Positions 56,319 through 64,000 of a DNA stretch of 64,000 bases are shown here, one piece after another. A program made the position numbers and the translations under genes. This DNA comes from Novosphingobium sp. SCN 66-18. Lineage in GTDB: Bacteria; Pseudomonadota; Alphaproteobacteria; Sphingomonadales; Sphingomonadaceae. The notes beneath the pieces were generated by a model. It had not been told where the DNA came from. It was given only the letters and a program-made list of their open reading frames with translations, and searched no databases. The DNA lies in assembly GCA_001725355.1 (NCBI GenBank), contig MEGD01000003.1, forward strand, positions 62,001 to 126,000, read 5' to 3'. Each line of letters opens with the position of its first letter. Position 1 is the stretch's first letter.

Positions 56319-57794
56319 TCAGTTCAGGGCCGCGATCAGTTGTACGGCGCGGTCCAGCGCGGGCAAGGCGGATGCGCCATCAGGCACGTCGTTGGCATAG
56401 ATCGAGAAGACCAGTTCCCGTCCGCTCGCCGCCTGCAGATAGCCTGAAAGCGCGTTGCTGGCGTTGAGCGAACCGGTCTTGGCGAAGATCGCGCCTTGCA
56501 GCGGCGTTGCGGCAAAACGGTTCTTCAGGGTGCCATCCACGCCACCCACCGGCAGCGTTGCCCGCCACGCCGCGCCCCAGGGCTGGCCGGCGGCCCAGCG
56601 CAGCAACAGCACCGTCGCGCGCGGGCTGGCGCGGTTGTAGGTCGACATGCCCGAGCCATCGAAAACGTCGTAGCCGGCGCGCGGCACCCCGGCCTGCGCC
56701 AGCACCCCGCGCAGCGCGGCGAGCCCGTCGGCCACCGATCCGCTTCCCGAAAGCCGGCCGATCCGCCGCAGCAGCAACTCGGCGTGGAGATTCTGGCTGT
56801 CCTTGTTGATCCGCATCACGTCGGCGGAAAGCGCCGGCGGGGCAAGCCGCGCCAGGAACGCCGGCTCGGACACCACGGGCACAGGCAGGGTACCGCGCTG
56901 GCGGGGATCGTCCAGTGGCGTGGCCGGACGATGGCGCGCGCGGACGGCGCCGGTCACTTTCACGCCGCGCGCTTCCAGCAGGGCGCGCAACCGGCTGGCG
57001 GCATAGTGCGCGGGATCATCGATACCGACGCGATAGCGCGAGGACACGCCCGCCGGGATCGTGCCAGCCAGCCGCAATTCGTCTCCGTTCGGCGCACGGT
57101 CGAAGGCCAGCGCCCGCACGCCGCCTTCCGCCGTCACCGCTTCGTTGCGCAAACGGTAGTACGGCAGGGTCGCTTGCGGCGCCTGCCCGGCGGCCGTTCC
57201 CTGGACCGCCAGTTCCAGCGCGTTGTCGTCCAGCGAGAGCGCGGAAATCCCGGTACCGGATTCGGTCACCTGGTTGTTCCAGCTCATGCCGCTGCTCCAG
57301 CGCTCGTCCGGGAACCAGCGATCGTCACCAATCACGTCGCGCACCTTGCGCGTTCGCGCGGCGACCGCATCGGCCAGCGTGGCCAGGCAATCCTCGGCAC
57401 AATCGGGCGCGGAAGACAGGCGGGCATCGCCGTGTCCATAAAGCGCCACGTCGCCGCCCGCTTCCAGCGCCACCGCCGCGCCACCTTGCGCATCCGGCGC
57501 GTCGATGCCCGGCAGCAGGGCATAGGCCGCGATCGTGGTGAACAGCTTGGTGTTGGATGCGGGGATGAACCGCGCATCGGCGTTGATCGCCGCGATCTCG
57601 CGCCCGTCCGCCGTCGTCACCAACAGGCCGAAGCGCGAGCCCGCGGGCGCGGTGGCGAGAACCGTCTCCACCTGATCGCGCAAGCTGGCGGCCGGCACGG
57701 ATGGTGGCGCGGGCGGCGGTGCGGCAAAGGCGATGGGCGCGGGGATCGCGGCACAGGCCAGCGCGAAGACAAGACACGGCAAGCGCGGGATCAT
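56319..57794 (-). CDS. dacB: D-alanyl-D-alanine carboxypeptidase/endopeptidase, PBP4 type
   Basis: 491 residues with a signal peptide (about 1-24). Penicillin-binding motifs are all present: S-N-T-K (Ser80, Lys83), S-Q-N (about residue 334) and K-T-G-S (about residue 440). The insert between the first two motifs, typical of class C PBP4, holds a pair of cysteines (P-D-C-A-E-D-C). It trims or cuts peptidoglycan crosslinks in the periplasm. Upstream lies the terminator of the SulP operon. Confidence 0.94.
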   Translation of the reverse strand: MIPRLPCLVFALACAAIPAPIAFAAPPPAPPSVPAASLRDQVETVLATAPAGSRFGLLVTTADGREIAAINADARFIPASNTKLFTTIAAYALLPGIDAPDAQGGAAVALEAGGDVALYGHGDARLSSAPDCAEDCLATLADAVAARTRKVRDVIGDDRWFPDERWSSGMSWNNQVTESGTGISALSLDDNALELAVQGTAAGQAPQATLPYYRLRNEAVTAEGGVRALAFDRAPNGDELRLAGTIPAGVSSRYRVGIDDPAHYAASRLRALLEARGVKVTGAVRARHRPATPLDDPRQRGTLPVPVVSEPAFLARLAPPALSADVMRINKDSQNLHAELLLRRIGRLSGSGSVADGLAALRGVLAQAGVPRAGYDVFDGSGMSTYNRASPRATVLLLRWAAGQPWGAAWRATLPVGGVDGTLKNRFAATPLQGAIFAKTGSLNASNALSGYLQAASGRELVFSIYANDVPDGASALPALDRAVQLIAALN

Positions 57795-57865
57795 TCACCG
57801 ATGATGCCGCGCGACCCGCCGCTTGTCGATGACCTTGAGGGCAGCGCGGCCCGCGCTGCGGGAAC

Positions 57866-57906
57866 AGACAAAAAGACGGGGCGCGTTCTCCCGGAACACG
57901 CCCCGC
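57866..57906 (-). terminator. Rho-independent terminator of the can-sulP operon
   Basis: Read on the minus strand, the sequence gives a GC stem of about 11 bp with one mismatch (arms 57877-57887 and 57896-57905 region, loop CCGGGAG-like) followed directly by TCTTTTTGTC. The T-tract and position just after the sulP stop make this the clearest intrinsic terminator in the window. Confidence 0.8.
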
Positions 57907-57929
57907 AAGCAACTGCCACCACGGGGATT

Positions 57930-59465
57930 TCAGGCGGCGGCAGCGATAAGGCGGCGGATGTCCTCCGAACCTTCGACATGAACCGGCGCGCCCGTCTTGC
58001 GGCGACGGGCAAGCCATTCGCTCATCGTTTCGGCGGTCGTGTGGTCCATGCCCTTCAGGCCATCGAGGTCGAGCCGGACCGGGCGGTTCGCCGGCAGGCG
58101 TTCCAGCGCGCCCGTCAGCTTGGTCAGGCTCAGGAACGTGGCCGTCCCCTCCAGCGCGACGTGCGATTCATGCTCGTCGTGGCTCTCGTCCACCTTGAGC
58201 TTGAGGTTGCGCCGATAGGGCACCAGCTCGAGCAGCGACATGGCCAGGCCCGCCAGAACACCGGTCAGCAGGTCGGTCGCGACCACGAGCACGAACGTGA
58301 CGACCCAGATCGCCGCCGGCAGCAGGCCGTGCGCATGAAACAGGTGGCGCACGTGGTCGAGGCTCACCAGCTTCCAGCCCGTCACCACCAGCACCGCGCC
58401 CAGCGCCGCCATCGGCACCTCGCGCAGCAGCCAGGGCAACAGCGCCACGAAGCCGAGAATCCAGATGCCGTGCAGCACGGTGGACATGCGGGTCTTCGCG
58501 CCGGCCTGCACGTTGGCGGAGCTGCGGACGATCACGCCGGTCATCGGCAGCGCGCCGAACACGCCGCACAGGAAGTTGCCCACGCCCTGCGCGCGCAGCT
58601 CCTTGTTGTAGTCGGTGCGCACGCCATCGTGCATCCGGTCGACCGCCGCCGCCGACAGCAGCGTTTCCGCGCTGGCGATGAAGGCGATGGCCACGGCGGT
58701 AACGATCAGGCCGGGATTGGCGAGCACGCCAAAGACGCCGGCATCGGGCAAGGCGAACGCCGCCGCGATCGATTCCGGCACCTGGATGCGCGCCACGTCC
58801 AGCTGGAAGAAGTAGGCCACCAGCGTGGCCGTGACCACGCCCAGCAGCGCCGCCGGCACCAGATTGAGCGAGGCCGGACGCAGCTTTTCCCAGGCGATCA
58901 TCACACCGATGGTGAGCAAACCGATCATCAGCGCGAATTCGGTGGCGCGCAGGCTCCAGGGTTCCAGCCCCAGCACGCGGCCGGGAATGGCGGCAAGGTT
59001 CTCCATGCCGTTGGACAGCGGCTTGGCATCGAACAGGATATGGAACTGGCCCACCACGATCAGCGCGCCGATCCCGGCCAGCATACCATGGACCACCGCA
59101 GGCGAAATCGCGCGAAACAGACCGCCCATGCGCACGACGCCGGCCAGGAACTGGACAAGCCCCGCGATCACCAGCACCGGCCCCAGCGCGGACAAGCCGT
59201 AATCGCGCACGAACTCGAAAACGATGACGGCAAGGCCGGCCGCCGGGCCGCTGACCTGCAGTGGCGAACCCGCCAGCATGCCGACGACGATGCCGCCGAT
59301 GATCCCGGTCACCAGCCCCTTTTCGGGCGGCACGCCGGATGCGATCGCGATGCCCATGCACAGGGGCATCGCGACCAGGAACACGACGATCGACGCGGTG
59401 AAGTCGCGCGCGATGTGCGCGAACGGCCCCCGCCCCTCCGCCTGCCTTTCCGTCGCCTGGATCAT
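57930..59465 (-). CDS. SulP family anion transporter (likely bicarbonate)
   Basis: 511 residues. The transport core of about 10-14 helices begins D-F-T-A-S-I-V-V-F-L-V-A-M-P-L-C-M-G-I-A-I-A-S-G and includes G-P-A-A-G-L-A-V-I-V. A STAS domain forms the C-terminal ~100 residues. SulP transporters carry sulfate, bicarbonate or dicarboxylates; the substrate here is inferred as bicarbonate because the gene overlaps the end of a carbonic anhydrase gene by 4 bases (ATGA). Sodium dependence cannot be read from sequence. Confidence 0.9.
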   Translation of the reverse strand: MIQATERQAEGRGPFAHIARDFTASIVVFLVAMPLCMGIAIASGVPPEKGLVTGIIGGIVVGMLAGSPLQVSGPAAGLAVIVFEFVRDYGLSALGPVLVIAGLVQFLAGVVRMGGLFRAISPAVVHGMLAGIGALIVVGQFHILFDAKPLSNGMENLAAIPGRVLGLEPWSLRATEFALMIGLLTIGVMIAWEKLRPASLNLVPAALLGVVTATLVAYFFQLDVARIQVPESIAAAFALPDAGVFGVLANPGLIVTAVAIAFIASAETLLSAAAVDRMHDGVRTDYNKELRAQGVGNFLCGVFGALPMTGVIVRSSANVQAGAKTRMSTVLHGIWILGFVALLPWLLREVPMAALGAVLVVTGWKLVSLDHVRHLFHAHGLLPAAIWVVTFVLVVATDLLTGVLAGLAMSLLELVPYRRNLKLKVDESHDEHESHVALEGTATFLSLTKLTGALERLPANRPVRLDLDGLKGMDHTTAETMSEWLARRRKTGAPVHVEGSEDIRRLIAAAA

Positions 59466-60157
59466 TCGGCAGCCTCCGCCAGCGGGCCTTCGGCAGAAAC
59501 GCGGCGTGCGGCCGGCAGGGCGACGGGAAGCGGCTGATCCTCGCGCATCGGCACGAACTGGCCGGTCACGCCGTCCAGCCCCAGCACCTGGCCCGCGTGG
59601 ATGTCCACGAACCAGCCGTGGAGCGCCATTTCGCCCCGCGCGATCGCGGCGGCGACCGACGGGTGGGTGCGCAGGTGATTGATCTGCGCGATCACGTTCT
59701 CAAGGCTCAGCGCGCGCACCCGCTCCGTTCCGTGAAGGTGCGGCGAGCCCGTGCTGACAACGTGCTCGGCGGCCGCCCCGTGGCGAAGCCAGGCCGCAAC
59801 GTTGGGCATCCCGTCGAGCATCGAGGGATCGGACAGCGCCTTCATCGCGCCGCAGTCCGAATGGCCGCAGACGATGATGTCGCTCACGCCGAGCGCGGCG
59901 ACGGCATATTCGACGGTCGAGGAAACGCCTCCGTTCATCGTCGCGAACGGAGGCACGATGTTGCCGGCATTGCGGCACACGAACAGTTCGCCCGGCTCCG
60001 CCTGGAGAATATGCTCCGGCACGATGCGCGAATCCGCGCAGGAAATCATCAGGGCCTTGGGCGACTGGCCGTGATGCGCCAGCTTGTGGAACAGTTCCCC
60101 CTTGTCGGGAAACACGGTCTTTTCGAAACTGAAGACCCGGCCGATGAGCTCGTTCAC
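59462..60157 (-). CDS. Beta-class carbonic anhydrase
   Basis: 231 residues. Zinc ligands Cys40, His99 and Cys102, plus the Asp42-Arg44 dyad (S-C-A-D-S-R and C-G-H-S-D-C-G-A-M), are intact. It interconverts CO2 and bicarbonate. The GTG at 60157 follows CAGGAG by 6 bases, the best ribosome site in the region; a longer frame to 60286 enters the histidine kinase end. The product would supply or use bicarbonate with the SulP transporter downstream. The upstream gap of about 125 bases likely holds its promoter. Confidence 0.94.
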   Translation of the reverse strand: MNELIGRVFSFEKTVFPDKGELFHKLAHHGQSPKALMISCADSRIVPEHILQAEPGELFVCRNAGNIVPPFATMNGGVSSTVEYAVAALGVSDIIVCGHSDCGAMKALSDPSMLDGMPNVAAWLRHGAAAEHVVSTGSPHLHGTERVRALSLENVIAQINHLRTHPSVAAAIARGEMALHGWFVDIHAGQVLGLDGVTGQFVPMREDQPLPVALPAARRVSAEGPLAEAAE

Positions 60158-60260
60158 GGTCAACTCCTGCAAAACAGAGGATGCCCGGCTCTTGCACTCC
60201 GGGCTTGTCCCCAAGCTAAGCGGGTGGTTTTTCCGTTGTTCCGCAGGACTGTAAGGAATT

Positions 60261-60276
60261 GTTGCTCCGCAGCAAC
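60261..60276 (-). terminator. Hairpin after the histidine kinase gene
   Basis: GTTGCT-CCGC-AGCAAC, a 6-bp stem with 4-base loop, lies 6 bases beyond the kinase stop on the minus strand, followed by AATTCC. It may separate the two-component genes from the carbonic anhydrase operon. Confidence 0.3.
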
Positions 60277-60282
60277 GGCGGC

Positions 60283-61617
60283 TCAATCGGGCACGCGTGG
60301 CAGGCGGATGGTCGCGCGAAGGCCCCCTTGCGGGGCATTGCGCAAGTGCAGCCGGCCGTTTTCGGACCGGATTGCGCGGTGAACGATCGGCAGGCCCAGC
60401 CCCATTCCCGGCGTATCGCGCGAACGGGCATTGTCGAGCCGAACGAACGGCTGAAGCACTTCTTCCAGTTGATCGTCCGGAATGCCGGGGCCGTCGTCCG
60501 CCACTTCGATCTCGATAAGATCGCCCCGGTCGCGCACCGCGACGCGGACGTTGCCGCCGTAATGCAGCGCGTTTTCGATCAGGTTGGAAACGGAACGGCG
60601 CACGGCCACCGGGCGCGCCACCATGTCCAGGCTGTCAGGACCGGTATAGACCGCATCCGCGCCCCGGTCCGATGCGGCATCGACCAGCGTCTGCACCATC
60701 GCCGCCACATCGATGCGCTGCTGCGCGGTGCGATCGTCCCCCGATTCCACGAAGGCCTGCAACGAGGCGAGCAGATCGCGCATCTCGTCGATATCGCGGC
60801 TCATCTCCTGATGGGCGGCCGGATCGATCCCGGCGTTGTCCAGCCGCAATTGCAGGCGCGCCAGCGGCGTGCGCAGATCATGGCCGATCGCCAGCAGCGT
60901 CTGCGATCCGCGCGCCAGAAGCTCGTGGATGCGCAATTGCATGGCGTTGAAAGCGTGGATCAGTTCGCGCACTTCGGCCGGGCCGGTTTCGGGCAAAGAC
61001 TGCGGCTGCGCCGAACCCACGCGGCGCGTTGCCTGCACCAGCGTGGCAAGCGGCCGCAGCGTGGTGCGAAACAGGAACCAGGCCAGCAACGCCAGCAAGG
61101 CCGTGGGCAGCACCGTCTGCCCCACGCGCCCCAGGTTGAGCGTCCACGCCGACCGGCTGAACGTGCGGAAGGTGAGGTAGGAGCGGTCGGACAGCGTCAT
61201 CGAACCGCCGATGTCCCCTTGCCCCCGCAAGGGCAGCAGGTGCATCCGCAGATCGACCTTGCCCAGGTCCGGTTCGAACGCCAGCACCTGCGCGCGCAGG
61301 CGCGTCAGGCTGACCGTGGTGGGCAGGGCGTCGGGCTGCGCGGACCAGCGGATGCTGAACCGTTCGGTGCTCAATTCGCGCGCCACCACGCTGCGATTGG
61401 CGGGCGGGGTCCGTTCGATCACGCGATAGGCGATGGTCAGATGCTCGGCCATGCGCGCGGCATCGTCCTCGCGCAGCGCGAAATCGTTGGCGCGATCGAG
61501 CACGATCGAATTGGCCACGAAATCGATCGTCGCCACCAGCAGCAGAATCGCAAGCAGCCGGCCGGGCAACCCCATGCCGCCTCCAAACTTCTGCAGGAAG
61601 CGGCGAAAACCGTTCAA
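60283..61617 (-). CDS. Sensor histidine kinase (EnvZ-like)
   Basis: 444 residues with two membrane helices (about 20-38 and 168-185) around a periplasmic domain of roughly 130 residues. A HAMP segment leads to the DHp helix A-I-G-H-D-L-R-T-P-L-A-R (His246) and the ATPase motifs N-L-I-E-N-A-L, D-D-G-P-G-I-P and G-M-G-L-G-L-P-I. The TTG at 61617 overlaps the regulator stop (TTGA). An ATG at 61575 with GGAGG four bases upstream is a strong alternative start, giving 430 residues. Confidence 0.88.
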   Translation of the reverse strand: MNGFRRFLQKFGGGMGLPGRLLAILLLVATIDFVANSIVLDRANDFALREDDAARMAEHLTIAYRVIERTPPANRSVVARELSTERFSIRWSAQPDALPTTVSLTRLRAQVLAFEPDLGKVDLRMHLLPLRGQGDIGGSMTLSDRSYLTFRTFSRSAWTLNLGRVGQTVLPTALLALLAWFLFRTTLRPLATLVQATRRVGSAQPQSLPETGPAEVRELIHAFNAMQLRIHELLARGSQTLLAIGHDLRTPLARLQLRLDNAGIDPAAHQEMSRDIDEMRDLLASLQAFVESGDDRTAQQRIDVAAMVQTLVDAASDRGADAVYTGPDSLDMVARPVAVRRSVSNLIENALHYGGNVRVAVRDRGDLIEIEVADDGPGIPDDQLEEVLQPFVRLDNARSRDTPGMGLGLPIVHRAIRSENGRLHLRNAPQGGLRATIRLPRVPD

Positions 61618-62327
61618 GCGCGCTCCACCTCGGCGCTCAGCATATAGCCGATACCGCGCACGGTCACGATCGGCGCCTGCCCGCCGGCGGCGGACAGCTT
61701 GCGGCGAAGGCGGCTGACCAGCACGTCCACGCTGCGGTCGGAGCTGTCGGCCAGGCGCGTGCGCGAAAGTTCGATCAGGCGTTCCCGCCCGATCACGCGC
61801 TGCGGCTGGCCGAGGAAAGCCGCAAGCAGATCGAACTCCGCGCCGGTGAGATCGACGATCGCGCCCGAGGGCGAGCGCAGTTCGCGCCGGGCGACCGAGA
61901 GCGTCCAGCCCAGGAAGCGGATCTCGCTGGACCGTGGCTCCGCCGCGTCGTCCGTGGGCGCGCCATGGCGCCGCAGCACCGCTCCGATCCGCGCAATCAG
62001 CTCGCGCGTGCCGAAGGGTTTGGCCAGGTAATCGTCCGCGCCCAGTTCCAGCCCCAGCACACGATCCTCCTCGCTGCCGCGCGCGCTGACGAAGATGACC
62101 GGCACTTCACTGGTCTTGCGCAGTCGGCGCAGCAAATCGATGCCGCTGGTGCCGGGCAGCATGATGTCCAGCACCACCAGGTCGGCCGGCTCGTTTTCCA
62201 GCAGCACCCACATTTCGGCGCCGGTCGCGGCGGCGCGGACATGGTAGCCGTGTTCGCGCAACGCGCGCGATGTCAACGTGCGCAACGGCGCATCGTCCTC
62301 AACCAGTACGATCGAAGGGGCGGTCAT
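61614..62327 (-). CDS. OmpR-type response regulator
   Basis: 237 residues. Receiver domain with E-D-D (residues 10-12), phospho-acceptor Asp54 in V-V-L-D-I-M-L-P-G, and A-K-P-F; winged-helix domain with D-L-T-G-A-E-F-D-L-L-A-A-F-L and D-R-S-V-D-V-L-V-S-R-L-R-R-K-L. Pairs with the EnvZ-like kinase that overlaps it. Targets unknown; the carbonic anhydrase-SulP operon immediately downstream is a candidate. Confidence 0.92.
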   Translation of the reverse strand: MTAPSIVLVEDDAPLRTLTSRALREHGYHVRAAATGAEMWVLLENEPADLVVLDIMLPGTSGIDLLRRLRKTSEVPVIFVSARGSEEDRVLGLELGADDYLAKPFGTRELIARIGAVLRRHGAPTDDAAEPRSSEIRFLGWTLSVARRELRSPSGAIVDLTGAEFDLLAAFLGQPQRVIGRERLIELSRTRLADSSDRSVDVLVSRLRRKLSAAGGQAPIVTVRGIGYMLSAEVERA

Positions 62328-62424
62328 CGGAAGGTATCAACACTCTTCATTGCCGGACACAATAGGGATTGCGGGTCCAGGCCGCAATCATCGCGGTGCG
62401 CCAGTTAAATCAGCAGTGGCGCGG

Positions 62425-62465
62425 CCATGTTCCCGCGCCGCGCCGCAGCGCGGGCGGGAACATGG
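62425..62465 (-). terminator. Long hairpin downstream of the small secreted-protein gene
   Basis: Perfect 12-bp outer arms (62425-62436 and 62454-62465) continue, after one bulged G at 62437, into CCGCGC-CGCA-GCGCGG, for 18 paired bases in all. It lies 9 bases past the stop of the small gene read on this strand. No T-run follows, so it may be a structural element rather than a simple terminator. Confidence 0.5.
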
Positions 62466-62473
62466 TGCAAAGG

Positions 62474-62749
62474 TCAGTGTGCTGCGTACCCGGCCGGCAC
62501 ATTTGCGGCCAGACGGCGGGCATCGAGATCGCGCGCGCGATGCGCGGCGCAGGCCACGTCCTTGCCGGGATGTGGATTGCACACCCGCGTTACGGCGGGC
62601 GTCGCGTCGGCCACCCGCTTGGCGGAAGGCGCCGCAGCCGGCGCACCGCAGACTATCGCGCGTCCGCCGGCCTGCGCCGCGCAACCCGGCTGGGCCGAGG
62701 GCGAGGAAACAGCGGCGGAGGCCATGGCAACCAGAGACAGAACGATCAT
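62474..62749 (-). CDS. Small secreted four-cysteine protein (hypothetical)
   Basis: 91 residues. A short hydrophobic leader (M-I-V-L-S-L-V-A-M-A-S-A-A) is followed by an alanine-rich mature part with four cysteines (Cys23, 34, 57, 67) and a basic middle. GGGAGTTTTGAC precedes the ATG, supporting translation. No family recognised. The leader is short for a signal peptide, so export is a guess. It is divergent from the alpha/beta hydrolase gene at 62932. Confidence 0.5.
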   Translation of the reverse strand: MIVLSLVAMASAAVSSPSAQPGCAAQAGGRAIVCGAPAAAPSAKRVADATPAVTRVCNPHPGKDVACAAHRARDLDARRLAANVPAGYAAH

Positions 62750-62931
62750 GTCAAAACTCCCGAAATACTGATGATTCCGGGCTAACGCATGCGGCATTTC
62801 CTGATCCGCTCGCGAATGTGAGGAAGTATTGCTGCCGACACAAAGGCGGCCAAATCGCACCGGAATGGCCAGTTCGGGGGCCTTTACCATTTCGCTTGCG
62901 CTGGAACGCGCGGCCGATAGGCTACCTTTCC

Positions 62932-63870
62932 ATGGCCTCGATCGTCACCGCTTCGCTCGCTACCGCCGCCGCCGTTGTCAGCGGACTCGTCGGCTGGACC
63001 GCTCTCAGCAGCGCGCGCGTTTCGCGGATGATTCCGCGGACGGGAAAGATCGCCGAGGTCGAAGGCGCGCGAATCCATTACGTCGAGCGCGGAACCGGGC
63101 GGCCGATCGTGCTGATCCACGGCCTTGGCGGACAGCTGCACAATTTCACCCATTCGCTGGTATCACGGCTGGAGGACGATTTTCGCGTCATCGCGATCGA
63201 CCGGCCGGGTTACGGCTATTCCGAATATGACGGCGACGGATTGCCCACGCTGCAACGGCAGGCGCGCATCGTCGCCAGCTTTATCCGCACGCTGGGCCTC
63301 GAAAAGCCGCTGGTGGTGGGGCATTCGCTGGGCGGCGCGCTTGCCCTGCAACTGGCGCAGGAGTTTCCCGATCTGATCTCCGGCCTCGTGCTGATATGCC
63401 CGCTGACCCAGCCCATCAGCGAGTTGCCGGACGTGTTCAAGGGCCTCGTCATCCCCTCACCCATCGCGCGCCGGATCGTCTCGTGGACGCTGGCGGTGCC
63501 GATCGGTCAGCTTCGCGGCGAACAGACACTGGCCGCCGTTTTCGCGCCGGAAACGCCGCCTGCGGATTTCGTCACGGCAGGCGGCGGCGCGCTGGGCCTG
63601 CGCCCGTCGGCGGTGTGGAGCACCTCCAGCGAGGCGAGCGGCGTCGGCGACGAGATGGCCGCGCTCGCCGCGCGCTATCCCGAAACACGCACGCCCACGG
63701 GAATCCTCTTCGCGCAGCAGGACGCGATTCTCGATCCCGCGTTGCATGGCGAGCGCACCGCCGCGGCGCTGCCCGACGCCACGCTGCGGCTGATCCCCGG
63801 CGGCCACATGATCCCGGTGACCGCGCCGGACGCCGTCGCCGCCTTCATCCGCGAACGCGCGGCGGCCTGA
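62932..63870 (+). CDS. Membrane-anchored alpha/beta hydrolase
   Basis: 312 residues. An N-terminal hydrophobic helix (about residues 4-27) suggests anchoring or export. The hydrolase core shows L-I-H-G-L-G-G-Q-L-H-N-F, D-R-P-G-Y-G-Y-S, the nucleophile V-V-G-H-S-L-G-G (Ser132), an acid in F-A-Q-Q-D-A-I-L-D, and the catalytic histidine in P-G-G-H-M-I-P. The substrate is unknown; related proteins act on esters or lipids. It converges with the sulfotransferase-like gene, 7 bases away. Confidence 0.87.
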   Translation: MASIVTASLATAAAVVSGLVGWTALSSARVSRMIPRTGKIAEVEGARIHYVERGTGRPIVLIHGLGGQLHNFTHSLVSRLEDDFRVIAIDRPGYGYSEYDGDGLPTLQRQARIVASFIRTLGLEKPLVVGHSLGGALALQLAQEFPDLISGLVLICPLTQPISELPDVFKGLVIPSPIARRIVSWTLAVPIGQLRGEQTLAAVFAPETPPADFVTAGGGALGLRPSAVWSTSSEASGVGDEMAALAARYPETRTPTGILFAQQDAILDPALHGERTAAALPDATLRLIPGGHMIPVTAPDAVAAFIRERAAA

Positions 63871-63877
63871 CCTTTTT

Positions 63878-64000
63878 TCACACCGGGTAGGGATAGCGCT
63901 TCAGCACAGGCCCCAGCGCATCCCTGAGCGGCCCGAGCCAGGGTTTGTAATGGCGGTGCTGGTCCAGCCCTTCGCGGAAGATCGGCCGGCGCACCTGTTC
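63878..64000 (-). CDS. Sulfotransferase-like protein, C-terminal end (cut by window edge)
   Basis: Only the last 40 codons are visible on the minus strand. They read E-Q-V-R-R-P-I-F-R-E-G, then D-Q-H-R-H-Y-K-P-W-L-G-P-L, then a helical A-L-G-P-V-L-K-R-Y-P ending. This closely resembles the C-terminus of TPR-containing sulfotransferase proteins (V-R-x-P-I-F/V at the PAPS site, Y-x-P-W-L-G-P-L). The rest of the gene lies beyond the window, so the call is limited. Confidence 0.65.
   Translation of the reverse strand, partial: EQVRRPIFREGLDQHRHYKPWLGPLRDALGPVLKRYPYPV

Noticed and set aside
56496-59537. A 1013-codon open frame on the plus strand across dacB and sulP
   Set aside because: It lies antisense to two well-supported genes, is rich in R, Q, H and G with no domain, and is the type of long shadow frame expected in GC-rich DNA.

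Overview
The window is a GC-rich, tightly packed chromosomal segment of an alphaproteobacterium, most likely a sphingomonad (Novosphingobium/Sphingobium-like). The reasons are the ChvI-ChvG-HprK-RapZ-EIIA-HPr block divergent from pckA, the short HPr kinase, the single-domain short HisG, the hemC-hemD-mitofilin order, a PhoK-like alkaline phosphatase, and protein sequences that look sphingomonad throughout. This assignment comes from recognition of families and gene order, not from a search. About 70 genes are called. No intergenic gap reaches 300 bases (the largest are 43364-43635, about 270 bases, and 30721-30917, about 200). I saw no rRNA, tRNA, insertion sequence, prophage or CRISPR array.

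Layout. 1-5 kb: end of a GtrA-like gene, a DUF2238 membrane protein, a helix-hairpin-helix membrane protein, a VWA lipoprotein and a flippase. 5-9.6 kb: gpsA-tsaD divergent from hemC-hemD-mitofilin-like. 9.6-15 kb: UbiH-type hydroxylase, PhoK-like phosphatase, DsbD/ScsB. 15-21 kb: SDR, parC, ferredoxin and two tandem cysteine desulfurases. 21-24.4 kb: alpha/beta hydrolase, small envelope proteins, a DUF885 peptidase-like protein. 24.4-29.6 kb: a tightly coupled operon of small-molecule-handling enzymes (GFA, SRPBCC, GST, three VOC proteins, DUF1428) headed by a TetR regulator with a visible operator. 29.7-32 kb: a lone cobS, an inverted repeat pair, an MDR oxidoreductase. 32-37.5 kb: truA, fmt, recR, def, rmuC and two lipoproteins.

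37.9-45.3 kb: trmH-like methyltransferase, HPr, EIIA(Man), rapZ, hprK, chvG, chvI, then divergent pckA. This is the alphaproteobacterial regulatory PTS plus acid/envelope-sensing two-component block linked to gluconeogenesis. 45.3-51.3 kb: an unknown protein, MlaA, a J-domain protein, BolA, Nudix, SDR, epoxide-hydrolase-like enzyme and LtrA. 51.4-56.2 kb: DUF2332, hisG-hisD-nusB, S-formylglutathione hydrolase and a VOC protein. 56.3-62.3 kb: PBP4-type DacB, then a SulP transporter with beta carbonic anhydrase, then an OmpR/EnvZ-type pair. 62.4-64 kb: a small secreted protein, an alpha/beta hydrolase and the end of a sulfotransferase-like gene.

Most of this is ordinary housekeeping. The parts most worth a second look are the TetR-headed enzyme operon with its operator, the twin cysteine desulfurases with ferredoxin, the cobS gene apart from its usual bolA/dnaJ/cobT neighbours, the phased repeats between chvI and pckA, a histidine-rich insertion in peptide deformylase, and TonB-box-like motifs in two envelope proteins.
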